NCBI GenBank assembly: GCA_944739405.2
Contig: OX123182.2
Coordinates: 58,035,183-58,099,182, forward strand
Source: Euclidia mi
Taxonomy: Eukaryota > Arthropoda > Insecta > Lepidoptera > Erebidae
Direction: 5' to 3'
DNA: 64,000 nucleotides
Both the position numbers and the translations under genes were made by a program. The notes beneath the pieces are model-generated. The model had not been told where the DNA came from and did no database searches. It worked only from the letters and a program-made list of their open reading frames with translations. Positions 1 to 10,708 of the stretch are shown here, piece by piece. The stretch's first letter is position 1. Each line of letters opens with the position of its first letter.

Positions 1-2
1 CG

Positions 3-446
3 GTAAGTCCCGTGGTTGATGAGTGGTTGGAGAGACGTCACGGCGTCCTCACCTTCCGGTTAACTCAAATCCTAACCGGCCATGGTTGTTTTGGCCGGTA
101 TTTGTGGAGGATAGGCCGGGAGGAAACGCCCGGATGCCACCATTGTGGCAGCAGCCGCGACCCTGTCGAAGACACGGCGTTGCATACTTTGGCGGAATGC
201 CCAGCTTGGGCATCGCAGCGCCGTGATCTGGTCGCGGCTCTGAATACGGTTGTCCTCTCGCTCCCGGCCGTAGTTCTGTCTATGGTCCGGAGTGAGAGGT
301 CTTGGAACGCCGTCGCCTCCTTCTGCGAAGCAGTCATGCTGAGCAAGGAGGCGGCGGAGCGGGAGAGGGAAATACATCGCCCTCTCCCCAACCGTAGGTC
401 GGGGCGTCGGGGACGTCGAACAAGAGACGACCTCCGACCACCCTGA
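3..446 (+). CDS. R1-clade LINE ORF2 C-terminus, partial
   Basis: C-terminal end of a non-LTR retrotransposon reverse transcriptase polyprotein. The frame is open from base 3 and enters from outside the window; the GTG at 12 is not a real start. It closes with TGA at 444-446. Near the start is the segment GHGCFGRYLWRIGRE, followed by a CX2CX12HX4C zinc-knuckle-like motif (C42, C45, H58, C63 counted from base 12), as in R1-clade proteins downstream of the RT domain. The tail is Arg/Glu-rich. A GC-rich 3' UTR with an A-rich end follows, so this is a genuine element 3' terminus. I know the motif order for the R1 clade; which R1-type family it is cannot be told. The visible part has no stop or frameshift. 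Confidence 0.88.
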   Translation, partial: VSPVVDEWLERRHGVLTFRLTQILTGHGCFGRYLWRIGREETPGCHHCGSSRDPVEDTALHTLAECPAWASQRRDLVAALNTVVLSLPAVVLSMVRSERSWNAVASFCEAVMLSKEAAEREREIHRPLPNRRSGRRGRRTRDDLRPP

Positions 447-882
447 ATTCAGTGCCTGCGGACGGTGAGCGCTGGGGCTGCTCCCTGTCCGCCAAAAGGC
501 GGGAGGCGGCGCGTGTCCTCGCCGCCTCCCAAGTAGCTTTGTGAGGTGATGGATGCGAGAAGTTTGATGGATGCAAGAAGTTTGATGGATGATTGCGAGA
601 TCATGACGAGACGGGGCCCGCCAACACCAACGGCGGGCCAATCCCGGGCAGGGTCGCGAGAAAGTATGCTAATCGCGAATCGCGTGACCCCGCCAATACA
701 CGGGACCCGTAGGGACACCGCGGTGGTTTTTAGTGGGTATGCCCCGAACGCCTGTAGGGGAGAGCCTCCACATACCTCCTCCGCCAGTCCCAAGCCCAGC
801 CGTTTTAATGGCTGGGTTGGCGGAGTTGAGATGAGTCATAAGGAGAGTTTTACCACCGTAGTGAACAAAAAAAATAAAAAAA
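447..882 (+). mobile_element. 3' UTR and A-rich tail of the R1-clade LINE
   Basis: GC-rich sequence after the stop, with short tandem GAAGTTTGATGGATG units at about 551-590, a GGGCCCGCC...GGCGGGCC inverted pair near 614-640, and an A-rich end at 867-882. The same UTR style (GGGCCCGCC...GGCGGGCCAA, then TTTTTAGT near a GGGT) recurs in the short element at 14382-14980 and in part at 45823-46050, so these are relatives. Immediately after the A-rich end the sequence becomes Copia RNase H, so the LINE sits inside a Copia element. Confidence 0.75.
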
Positions 883-888
883 TACTCA

Positions 889-1220
889 GGTTGTATAGTA
901 TCTCATGAAAGTAGAAAGCAACAGACGTTAGCTTTGTCAAGCACCGAGGCCGAAAACATGGCTGTATGCGAAGCTAGCAAAGAGGCAATTTTCTTAAAGA
1001 ATTTATTATGTGAATATGCCTATTCTGATGTATAATGACCGTCAAAGTGCTCTAAAACTTACCGAAAATTCTGTATATCATAGACGTAGGAAACGTATCG
1101 ATATAAAATTTCATTTTATACGGGAAGTAGTTTGTAATAAATTTGTTAAATTGAAATATTAAAAAGAGTTCCGAAATGCAAGCTGACTTATTGACTAAAA
1201 GTCTGTTTGTTACTGATTAA
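889..1220 (+). pseudogene. Copia (Ty1/copia) RNase H C-terminus, frameshifted
   Basis: Remnant of the end of a Copia pol gene. From 913 one frame reads RKQQTLALSSTEAE..., the conserved RNase H segment in which D/E residues bind metal. A second frame from about 1029 reads NDRQSALKLTENSVYHRR and then HIDIKFHFIREVV-like residues (here RIDIKFHFIREVV). A third, at 1176-1220, reads MQADLLTKSLF and stops. All three are hallmarks of the Copia C-terminus in the right order, so at least two frameshifts and a few stops have accumulated. The 5' portion is cut by the R1-clade insertion. A 3' LTR should follow, but I cannot place its end; AT-rich sequence to about 1370 is the candidate. The gene is dead. 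Confidence 0.85.
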
Positions 1221-1663
1221 CAAGAGTATTTTTTAGATTATTTCGTTAAGTTGTGGTATTATTTATTGTAACTAAATATTAAAAACTCTATGAGTGGCAA
1301 CAGTTTTATCTTTTATAGTCTATGTGTACTTTTCTTCTATTTGTAAAATAAAAGACTGTTTCAAACTACGGGTCACAGAGTACCTTTTTATATACGGCTA
1401 CCGATCTGTGCGTTTTATTAAATTCGGCCGCAGAACTTCGGTCGCGTAAGTTCAACATAATGTGTTTAAACACATATATTTTCATGTCAATTTGAAACAC
1501 GCATTTCAGTGTTGTGTTTATGGACGTAGCCGGACGTATTTATTGCCTCATCTGTTCATTAAGCTGAAAGCTACAGTAGTAAAATAGTTTTAATGAATAT
1601 GTGAGAAGGATTTCATTAGGCATATTGTGTAAACTGTGAATTTGTTTGCTTCCTGGTATGGCT

Positions 1664-1885
1664 ATCATCAGCATCGCAGCCTTGAGACGTTTACTGCTGG
1701 ACATAGGCTGATTCCAAGGCTTGCCTTTTAGACCGAACGCAAGCCGCCGGCATTGAACTTAAGGCGCCCGCATTGAACCACTTCCCGTGATGTCAACAAG
1801 ATCGTTGGTCCACGTTGCGGGTGGCCTGCCCCTGCTTCATATTCCAGTACGTGGTACCCTAACTTCTTAAACCAACGGCCCAACG
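1664..1885 (-). pseudogene. RTE-type LINE 3' end
   Basis: Read on the minus strand, the sequence runs through a WTNDLVDITG-like segment and ends in the ATGATGA-type tail seen here as ATCATCAGCATC at 1664. It is a degraded copy of the lepidopteran RTE-type LINE 3' terminus, whose better preserved relative lies at 24898-25028. Frames are broken and a small GGCGCCCGCATTGAAC duplication is present near 1750-1780. No reverse transcriptase domain remains. Confidence 0.6.
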
Positions 1886-2358
1886 CCCAGTGGTATAGAC
1901 GTAGTGTTTTTGAAATACTAATGGAAAATAGACTGTGACCGCTAGGTGGTTATCGGTTACCGTTATCTACTTAACGTATACATAAAAACCCGATTAGATT
2001 AGCACGCAAGCGTGTTATCAGCCCTACAGACATAGAAAATCTTAAAAACTAATAACTAGAGACCGGATAATATGCATTTGCATATTTCAGCCAATTTCAG
2101 CGCTAATAGCATTATTTTTTCTAAAATCTAGTGATGATGCATATTATCGCTATAATTTACAATATTTTTCGAACGCAGCGCACTCAGTACCTTTTGTTTT
2201 GGTACGATAATAAAATTAAAGAGACAAATGATCGTCGCGCTCGCCTATAGCACTACTCCTTCCTCCCATCTATTATACATGTTACTTTCAATGTTTACGC
2301 GCGTGCTCATTGATCTGCAATTAAAGTTTTTGAAAATATAAGCGCTAACATAGCACCC

Positions 2359-2490
2359 AAGTTCAAATTCTGCCCAGTTACCTCAGTAGATGTGGAGCGA
2401 TCATTTTCGACGTATAAAAATATTTTGAATGATCGAAGACATACTCTTACCACTGAACATTTAGAAAAATGCTTGGTTGTTAATGTTTAA
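2359..2490 (+). pseudogene. hAT transposase C-terminal dimerisation segment
   Basis: A 43-codon stretch with a natural TAA end reads KFKFCPVTSVDVERSFSTYK and continues NILNDRRHTLT...EHLEKCLVVNV. This is the hAT-family C-terminal dimerisation motif, in which the conserved core is S-[VA]-[DE]-x-E-R-x-F-S followed by R-x-x-L and a closing hydrophobic helix. An AATAAA-like sequence lies downstream at about 2551. I see no clear upstream transposase, BED finger or paired inverted repeats, so it is an isolated remnant. The reading is clean, suggesting a fairly recent loss or an exon of a larger deleted gene. Confidence 0.82.
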
Positions 2491-2633
2491 AAAATATTAA
2501 ATAATGCAACATGTTACTCTGATAGTTTATTAAATGTATGCTGATATTGTAATAAAAATCTAAAACTGAATAGCTTTTATTTGATTAAAAAGCAATAAAT
2601 AATAAAGATACATACCTACTTACTTTTTTATTA

Positions 2634-2884
2634 TAGACTCACGCCTGTATCCCCGAAGGGGTAGGCAGAGGCGTAATATCACACCCACATTTCGCCATGA
2701 ATTTTTAGGTCCCACGTAATAGGGGGCGAGCCTATTGCCGTACCGGGCACATTACCAGACTCCGTGCTGCTACTGAGAATTTCCTAACGGAAATACTCAA
2801 TGGCACTTTGCCCGACCCGGGAATCGAACACGAGCCCTCCCAATCCCACGCGCACATTTATGCCGCGAGACCAACGAGGCAGTC
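2634..2884 (-). mobile_element. tRNA-derived SINE, family B
   Basis: Reverse-strand copy. It starts at 2884 with a tRNA-like head (GCCTCGTTGGTCTCG, then a B-box-like GTTCGATTCCCG), continues through the family core GGCAATAGGCTCGCCCCCTA, and ends with ACCCCTTCGGGGATACAGGC. Related copies lie at 10395, 18298, 19813, 20356, 24068, 32907, 33179, 47176 and 48979. The head has the A- and B-box layout of a Pol III promoter; the 3' hairpin CCCCTTCGGGG is shared by all copies. Confidence 0.85.
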
Positions 2885-3659
2885 ATACATACTTACTTAA
2901 TAAAGTTAAACTTAAAACAAGTATTTACTAACAATAAACTTAAATTTCAAGGAATAATATTTACAAAACAAAAAAGAAATCACTTAATGTTGCTTATTCT
3001 GTCAGTTTTCGTTTATATTTCAAGCATACTTGAAGCATTTTTCATGCATATTTGCATGAAAAATGTGAAAGCGATGGTTAATTCATTTTTTGTCTTGAGG
3101 ACAGGATATTTTCAAACGTTGCGATCCGTAGTAGTTTATCTAACTTAAAATCCTTCAATCCGTAGTTCATTTTAGTACAGATTTAAGTCAAGTATTATGC
3201 GTAGGTATCTTGCAGTGGAATTTTAAAATGTCAAACATCACGTTTCAATATAGAGGAGTCACGCAGTGTCCACAAACACTTCTTAACACGGGGAACAGAC
3301 AGTTATTTTAAAAAAAAAATCATACTGTTTCCAAGGCACTATGATCTTTGTATGGTAATTCTTTCTATATTTTCTCCGCAGTGCTAACAATTTCATCCAA
3401 TGTTGCGATGTCAACACACGGCTGCGATGAGCTATTTCCCAACTGTCGGTATATCGCCTTATTGAGTAATATATCACGTTGCGTTGTTTTGTTTTCAACA
3501 AATAGTGGAATTTATTGCAACGTCAACAAGGTTTATTATCACGTTGTTTATAGCTCACAGAGGATTGCGACAGTGTCATTATCGTTGCTTGATTTATTTA
3601 CTTATGGTGATGAGAAAGCTACGGTTAGAGCTATTTTAACGGACGGATATTATAAAAAA

Positions 3660-4371
3660 CCGGCCAGGTACGAGTCTGACTCGCGCACGAAGGGTTCCGT
3701 ACCATCAGAAGTATTTATTTTTATAGTTAATATATTTCCAAATACTTACGTTTTTGAAAATATTCAAGTTTCTATCTGTTTACGTTTGTTGTATGGGATA
3801 CCCTTCAATATTTTCTTAATTTTTATTTAATTATTTATTTTGAAAGGTAAAATACAACTAAATATACGTATAAGAAAATTTTAAGCGTCTACTTGTTACC
3901 GTTTAGTAATGTTGAGCAAAAAAATACGAAAAAAATTGGGCAAGTGCGAGTCGGACTCGCGCACAAAGGGTTCCGTACCATCATCTATAAAAGAAAATCA
4001 CGTTAGTTGTATGTATACTTAAATACTTTATAAGTTTCTACCTGTTTATTAAGTTCGAGTAACAAATTGCTTAAAAATTACGTTTGTTGTATGGGAGCCC
4101 CCCTTTATTATTTACTTTTTTTAAATTTAATTATTTATTTTGAAAGGTAATATACAACTACGTATTCTGTAAAAATTTAAAGCGTCTACCTGTAACAGTT
4201 AGTAATTTTGAGCAAAATATACGAAAAAAATCACGTTTTTTGTATGGGACCCCCCCTTAATTTTTTATTTTTTTTAATTTTTAGTATTTGTTGTTATAGC
4301 GGCAACCGAAATACATAATTTGTGAAAATTTCAGCTATCTAGCTATCATGGTTTATGAGATACAGCCTGGT

Positions 4372-4440
<69 letters not shown>

Positions 4441-4712
4441 GGCTTAGTAATAGGGTTCCGTTTTTTACCTTTTAGGTACGGAACCCTAAAAACACGTTTA
4501 TTGTATGGGAACCCACCTTTAATTTTTTATTTTTTTATTTTTAGTATTTGTTGTTATAGCGGCAACGGAAATACATATAACTTGTGAAAAATTCAGCTTT
4601 CGAGCTATCACGGTTTTTGAGATACAGCCTGATGACAGACAGACGGACACGCGTCAAGAGAGCGGAGGCTTAGCAATAGGGTCCCGTTTTTACCTAAACC
4701 CTAAATAGAGGT
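3660..4712 (+). repeat. Dispersed repeat with internal duplications, family E
   Basis: Two copies of a unit beginning with AAGTGCGAGTCGGACTCGCG-like sequence and GGGTTCCGTACCATCA (3661 and 3938) and two copies of a 3' unit beginning CACGTTT.TTGTATGGGA (about 4230 and 4490), each reaching TTTGTTGTTATAGCGGCAAC and an AGGGTTCCG...CGGAACCCT hairpin (4451-4488). It is a repeat widespread in Lepidoptera; I do not know its class. Fragments recur at 26659-26705, 28985-29190 and possibly 63288-63330. The 160-codon frame at 3348-3830 runs into this repeat and is not supported. Confidence 0.65.
4371..4433. repeat. (ACAG)n microsatellite
   Basis: About fifteen perfect four-base units inside family E. 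The neighbouring copy near 4633 has only three, so the array has expanded in one copy. It creates a spurious TDRQ-repeat reading frame. Confidence 0.95.
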
Positions 4713-5410
4713 ATAGTCAGCTACATAAGTCCATATACATTTATGTGATTTTGAATGATTATCGTCCCAAAAAAATATTGTTCTCGATAGGTGTATTGAA
4801 GGATTTTTGGACAAAGAAAACTTAATATATTATAATTTATTGATTATGAATATTAGTCGTGGATTTTAAATTCATAAAAGACGACAAATTTGAGAATTGT
4901 ACCGACTTTTGTAGTTACTAATAAGTACAAAATCAATTGTGGCAATGACATTTACTCTTTGTGATGAATTACAATTTAGTTTAAAGTTAGATGGCAACTG
5001 ATGCACAAGTAATAATTTCTGAAAAGCGATAGGGGAAAGAACACAATATAAACACTCGGACTCAGAACAAATCTTTTACGGCTATAGCAAGGAGAAACCA
5101 CTTCATCAGTTGTGCATGCATATAGGGTGAGTCTTGAAGTAAAGAGAGATTCCATTTGTATTGACGGTACTTTTTACCAAATACCACGCTACGAAATGAC
5201 TTAATTGTGTGTATAATGTAGGTACTAGGTATAATTTGCATTAATTATGTGTAAAACATGGTTATGCTCGTATATACAAAATTAAGTGGATTTCTTTTTA
5301 TTTAAGTTAGAACATTAAAGTAGCATAATTTATAAGTAGCATATAAGTGAAGCTTAATCTAATACAAAAACCATAAAAACAAATTTAGAAAGTGAAAATA
5401 TTTATATGGG
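4713..5410. other. AT-rich stretch, nothing recognised
   Basis: No reading frame, RNA or repeat family recognised. Simple AT-rich sequence. Confidence 0.5.
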
Positions 5411-6166
5411 CTAGGCGTCGTAAAATGCCTCCACATCAATGTCATCGGGTAACGTGCCCAGAAGGCTGGCAGCATTGTCACGCTGGAAGGAAATGCTGAT
5501 TCTTTGAGCAGAGAATAAACCAGCCTTCTGGTCACGTGAGACGTCGATTAACCGCTTAAAAATTTCCCAGAATAGAGAACGAGCGCTCGGACCCCATGAG
5601 CCTAGCGCTTCCACCCCAAACGGCTCAAACACGTAATTACTTACTAAATTACTGTATTTGCGCCGTTTGAGGGCTTCCGCAGTTGCAGCAGCAGCGCCAG
5701 CATGGCCTCCCGTGCCTGGAACGTGTGATGGCGCGAGAGTGTCTACAGGTTGCGTCCCACACCAAAGGCCTAGCCATTTTCCAAGGCAACAATGACATAC
5801 CATAAGGTCTCTTACCGTCGTCGCGTACTAAACCATTTGGTTCAAGTACAACTGATACTCCAGACGCAACGGATTACGCGCACGACGGTTTATATCATTC
5901 AGATGGGCATGACGAGGAATTCTACCAGCGCTTCTGCTGCAAGATAGCCCATGGGGGCCGAGGCTATCGACGTCTTCTCCACAATGCCATCGATGTGGTG
6001 AAACACAGGGAGCACATAAACGGAGACAAATGGCAATACGGAATGTCTCATTGTCCAACATGGTTCCAGTGTTGGACGATGGTAGTGCCTCAAGCCATAG
6101 ACTGGATTCCCATTCTCCCACAGCCAGCAAGCGAGCACGCTCTGTAACATTTAATGAAGTATCCAA
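5411..6166 (-). pseudogene. C-terminal region of a reverse-transcriptase-bearing element
   Basis: Three minus-strand frames join into one decayed protein tail. Frame 1 (6166 to about 5850) has ERARLLAVGEWESSLWLEAL, GTMLDNETFR, a His/Cys cluster HRWHCG...HGLSC and a SAGR segment. Frame 2 (about 5858-5770) reads EPNGLVRDDGKRPYGM, then LVWDATC. Frame 3 (5803-5411) continues VDTLAPSH and ends QRISISFQRDNAASLLGT. I recognise this order from invertebrate RT-type transposon proteins, where the middle normally reads RPDGM...WDAT and may be a PD-(D/E)xK-like nuclease. Here that Asp codon is TAT (Tyr) at 5802-5804. The clade is uncertain; frameshifts and the lost Asp make it dead. Confidence 0.68.
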
Positions 6167-6195
6167 AAGACTTTTTACATACTGATGTATGTAGG

Positions 6196-6554
6196 TACAT
6201 ACAGGGTGTCACAAGACCCATTACCAAGCCGAAGTCTACTTGTTGTGGACATCATGCAAAGTCATACTAACCAAAAATAATACCTGGGAAACGATTTTTT
6301 TAAAATAAAATACCCACACAACTACTCGAAATACTTACTTATCCATGGGATCATAGGGCATCTAAAGAACATATTGGCGGGGTAAATTCATCGATTTTGT
6401 ACCTAATTAGAAAAAATCCATACTAACTTTGAGCCTCAATATCTTCTGAACCAGTAATTTCCCAGGTATGGTGCCGAAGTAAAAAATGTTCGTAGTGATT
6501 GGTAGAATATGGGATTTCAGTTTTCGTTAAGGGTCTTTTTACACCCTGTATGTA
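6196..6554. mobile_element. MITE with 14-bp perfect terminal inverted repeats
   Basis: The ends TACATACAGGGTGT (6196-6209) and ACACCCTGTATGTA (6541-6554) are exact reverse complements, 359 bp overall. The interior is AT-rich and non-coding; the 91-codon minus frame at 6423-6698 crosses the element end and is not a gene. A 25-bp relative of the right end occurs at 11650-11674. Superfamily not assigned: no clear target duplication. Confidence 0.7.
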
Positions 6555-9500
6555 AGTATAGTACTTTGAACTTCGAACAATGGCATTATCAGTAAGAGCA
6601 TCAAGTTGGTACTTAGAGGCCAATATAATGCACAGACTCAGTAAATACGCGTACTTGGTAAGTAGTAAGTAAATACGCCTACTTGGGAAAACTGGCAAAC
6701 TGAAAATCGATTCGAAGACAAGGTTATAAAGTACATAGATTGCTTTGATTGTGGCTTACATTTTTTTATGTTGTACCCATCATCAATGACAATGTGCCTG
6801 CCGTCTACTCAATAGCTATAGGTATCTAATCGTGACTCATTTAGGTATCTACATGACTGTATTTCTTTATTATAAAGAACCATTGGCAAGGAAACATACT
6901 CAATTCGGAGCATGCTGGAAGGAAGAATAGAAGGAGAGTAATGCAACAGGATGCTGACTGGGGGGAAGGAGACTGACTGAAAACAAAAACGGGTGCATCA
7001 TGGATCACTTTGTCAGATCAGCGAAAGCAATAAAAATGAACATACATGCTTACGCCTTTTTTCTGTCCGGGTCGCAGAACGCCAATTGCTTTATTCTTAC
7101 AAATCAGACGCGTTTCCTCTGCATTCATGCAATGAAAATTTAATTCACTGTGAATAAAAGAAAGCTTTTTAAAATTATAGCACTCAGCAGTATATATATG
7201 CCTTTCATAATTTAAGAATAAAATTAAGCTTTTTAATTAGTTTATATAATATAAGTAAGGTTATATCAGGTTTGGTGGTTTCCAAACGGATTAAAAAAAT
7301 GTTCCATACCGTTCTGCCTGTAGTTTTTTGGAGCACAGAATACTCCTCGACACGGCACGTGTCTCATCAAATTAAAATATTTTCTTCTACACGATAAACA
7401 TTATAAAACCTGTCGCTAGTTTTAAAAGGTTGTACGTAGCATACACGTGTTCCCATTTTGTGTAGCATTTACCGAAGTTTAAGTACCTACTCTTCGTAAT
7501 ATAAACCTGAAGCGCGTGCTTTGTAAACTTTTGCTTTATAACAAAAACTAAAAGAGGCTTACCGGCTCAGAATGCTTTGTAAAAATAATATACAATGTAC
7601 GTTGGCAGTAAGGCGTCCAGACGTGAAACTACCTTCTGTATGTATTATTTCAATACCAAAGTAGTACAGTCATTTGGTGCTCAACAAAGGTACCTTTGTC
7701 TTGACAAGTATAAATTAAAACAATAGTACATAATTTATTCGTTATTTGGTATAATGGATAGCAGGTAATCAAAGGTCTATTTCAAAAAGCGCACAATTTA
7801 GAACCACCTCATTATTAAGTAAAATGAAGTCCAGCGCATTCTCTCGGGTAAACGTTTGGCATTACTTTCAAAATGACCTTTACATTCATGTGCATTAAAG
7901 CAGCTTAAAGGGTAAAGACGTAATTGTATCAAGCAGACTTAGGCAGGGTCAAGTATATTAATATGTTTTGAAAGCATCGCCCTCTAAGCTTAAGGAAACG
8001 TTATATAAGCTTACGTCACGCCGTACAATTACTGATTGCGATTACTCAGCCACCAACAGAATTACTTAATAACCATATAATGCCATGAACGTAAGAGCCT
8101 GTTACGCTTTAATCCCCGCGTGGTGCGCTCCAATGAATTTATTGCACTGAGCCATTACATTTTCGCCGTTGTGCCGACGTTGATTTAGTGCCAACTCGAC
8201 CTCCTGTCTGCTACTCCAACATGCCTGTTGATCTCCGATATTGAGTGCTTATAAAAACGTGGCTGCTATCATAAAATAAAACTAGGTTTTATTGTTTTAA
8301 GCGCATATAATCTAAAGGCCATTTTTCATACATTGCATTACAGTTTCGCCATATTGTTAACGGTGTCCGGCTTGCTTCGGTGGCGAGGGTAAAATGTGGA
8401 AAACCTAAGCGAAATTTATTTTTTCGAGAATGTCACCCTTTATCAAACGTTTCCATATAAAATTTGGGGATGAAACATAAATTGTAGTATCCGTCCGAGG
8501 ACGTTTTACGACGCTTCGAAGAGGATCTGGTTCGTCTTTAATATTGGGCCGGAGCTCATGTATTTGTGATGTTTACTTGTGTTTACTCAACGCTAATGAT
8601 TTCAGTCAACACTAAAAATGGCCGTGGATTATATAAATAGCGTCAATATGGTACAATAACAAGAGGCTAAATTATGACAATATCATTTAAACTAAAAAAT
8701 TAAAGGATCTTTCGAAGGACCAACGTTAATCCACTCGAGCCCACATTTGGCTAAAATATATTTAACCAACATCGGTGAATCAACGTAGGCGTAGCAGAAC
8801 CAGGGTTCCGCAAAGCGTAAGTTGAAAATGTAGCTTGGATGTATATGAGGGCAATCGAAAAACAAAGGTCGATATTTAGGTAAGTCACGATATTGAAGTG
8901 GCAGAAGAACTTCTCGTCTCGGCCCCTTCACCTTCGTGAAGTATATGTTTTCTTTTGCTTTTGTGCTACAGCAAGAAATATATGTTTCCTTTGGCTTTTG
9001 TGCTTTAATTTTTATTATTTTGGCAGGGAACGTTGAATTCGATTTTAGTCACAATAATATGCTACTTCCGTTCATGAAAACTTATAAACAGGTTAAAAAA
9101 CTATACAGTTTACAATACACATTTTAGAGATCTCTTTCTGCTGTTGCGTTGTTGCATCAAATTAATACCTTCTACACATTAAAAAATTCTTCATTTTTAA
9201 GCACGCTACTTATCTTATCCTTGTGTAAATATAATTGGTATTAGAATCTATTCCCCGTCCAATTTAATTTTTATACAGTCGGTGAACTGTTAGAAATAAC
9301 CTTGAAATATATAAAAAATAATGAAATTGCTATCTAGCGCTCAAGTAGTCGTAATATCCGAGTGGAATAATTGTTCAGACGAATCGACTTTTTACTTCGT
9401 CTGTTAGTTTAAAGTTTTCAGCTTATGTCACCGCAGCAAACGCCACCCAGAAGCCGAACTGACGAAGAATAAATTAAATGTGCAAAGTTGGAAGTACTAT

Positions 9501-10394
9501 CCACGAGACCGCCAAGTGATGTAGAGCCCCGATTGTTGAAATCACGGTCGCTTAGATTTATCTAGATATTTCATTATATTTTAAGGAAATTTTACCGCAA
9601 TGCTGTGGTTGCAATCTAAAGTAATTTATATTTATGGGCATATTAAACAACAGACACAAAATGTTAAGTCTATGGGCAGCAGTGATCACTTACCATCACT
9701 TGCTAATTTGTCTCCCTAGGCAATAAAAATAAATCCCCTAGCATTAAAATTGATTTTTGGAAATAAGCTAGTTCGCGCGGACATGTGTAGTTATTTGATA
9801 ATCAAATACCATGTAAGTAACATACAATTGTATTACATTGAGATTTTTTGTTTATCTGCTACTTAACAATCTGCCTAGAGATAATCGGCCATTAGTTTAG
9901 GCGTTTTCCGAGCAAGGAATTCAATGTAGAGACCCATGCATCTATTAGACCTTCTGTTCAATGTGCCTATTGTAAATTTAGAACTTATGTCTTTACGCTG
10001 CTTTCTCTCACGAGAAGTTATTCGTCGACAAACAGGCTGTGGACAACAGTTTTTATTAGATATATGAACTAAAATATCGTCTCCTCTAGTCTGTGAAGGA
10101 TAGTAAACGAAACACCATAGAAGTTTTATTGTTATAAAACCTATAGACTCTCTGTCCTTCAAAATGTTAAACTTGTGGAGTAAGTTTAATATTGCTGTTT
10201 GCACTAAAACTTGCCATGGTTACTAGTCCATAAATATTAGCCCATAAATGGTCAATACTAAATTGTTTGTTCAACTTCAACAATATGGCTTCTCAAGCGG
10301 TCCGATATTATTACATTTGTATGTTATTACATGTGATTCACATATTGCTGTTTCAAGTCTGGGTGTTGTGTCCGATTAAATGTTTGTAATAGCG
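6555..10394. other. AT-rich DNA without identifiable gene
   Basis: No family recognised across this span. A 79-codon minus frame (8931-8692, beginning MKGPRREVLLPLQYRDLPKY) has ordinary composition but I match it to nothing, and no partner exon is visible. At 8943-9001 a roughly 45-bp unit (TATATGTTTTC...TTTTGCTTTTGTGCT) is imperfectly duplicated in tandem. A 109-codon minus frame at 10204-9875 is likewise unrecognised. Confidence 0.5.
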
Positions 10395-10648
10395 GTGGTA
10401 GCCCAGTGGCATACGTAACGGACGGTCGAGATGAGGTTCGTTCACAAGGTACCCCCGGGCACACAACTCTGACTTTTCGAACATATGTGTGCATTAAAAG
10501 TTTTAACTATAGCTCGCTTAATAATTTTCCCGGTAGATGGCAATAGGCTCGCCCGCTATTACACTCGGATCGAAACATAAATGGCGAAGTGTGGGTTTGT
10601 AATACACCTCTGGCTACCCCGTCGGGGATGAAGGCGTGAAGTTATGTT
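10395..10648 (+). mobile_element. tRNA-derived SINE, family B variant
   Basis: Head GCGGTGGTAGCCCAGTGGCA has an A-box layout (TAGCCCAGTGG). The core GGCAATAGGCTCGCCCGCTA and the 3' end CTACCCCGTCGGGGATGAAG match family B. The middle differs from the 48979 copy, so it is a diverged subfamily or a chimera. Confidence 0.75.
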
Positions 10649-10708
10649 GAATGTTTGTAAAGTTGCCCGCGAAACATGTTTTCTTTTTAGTGCGAGGGTC
10701 CTCTTCAA

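Noticed and set aside
3348..3830. 160-codon frame
   Set aside because: Runs into family E repeat DNA and no domain is recognised. The opposite strand (about 3640-3300) has a weak coding-like reading (LLNKAIYRQLGNSSSQP) but with stops.
4348..4587. 79-codon frame with TDRQ repeats
   Set aside because: It is the translation of the ACAG microsatellite in family E.
6880..6965. LINE C-terminus (TYSIRSMLEGRIEG)
   Set aside because: Resembles an RTE-type ILEG.VEGKRGRGR segment but only about 15 residues, then a stop; too little to annotate.
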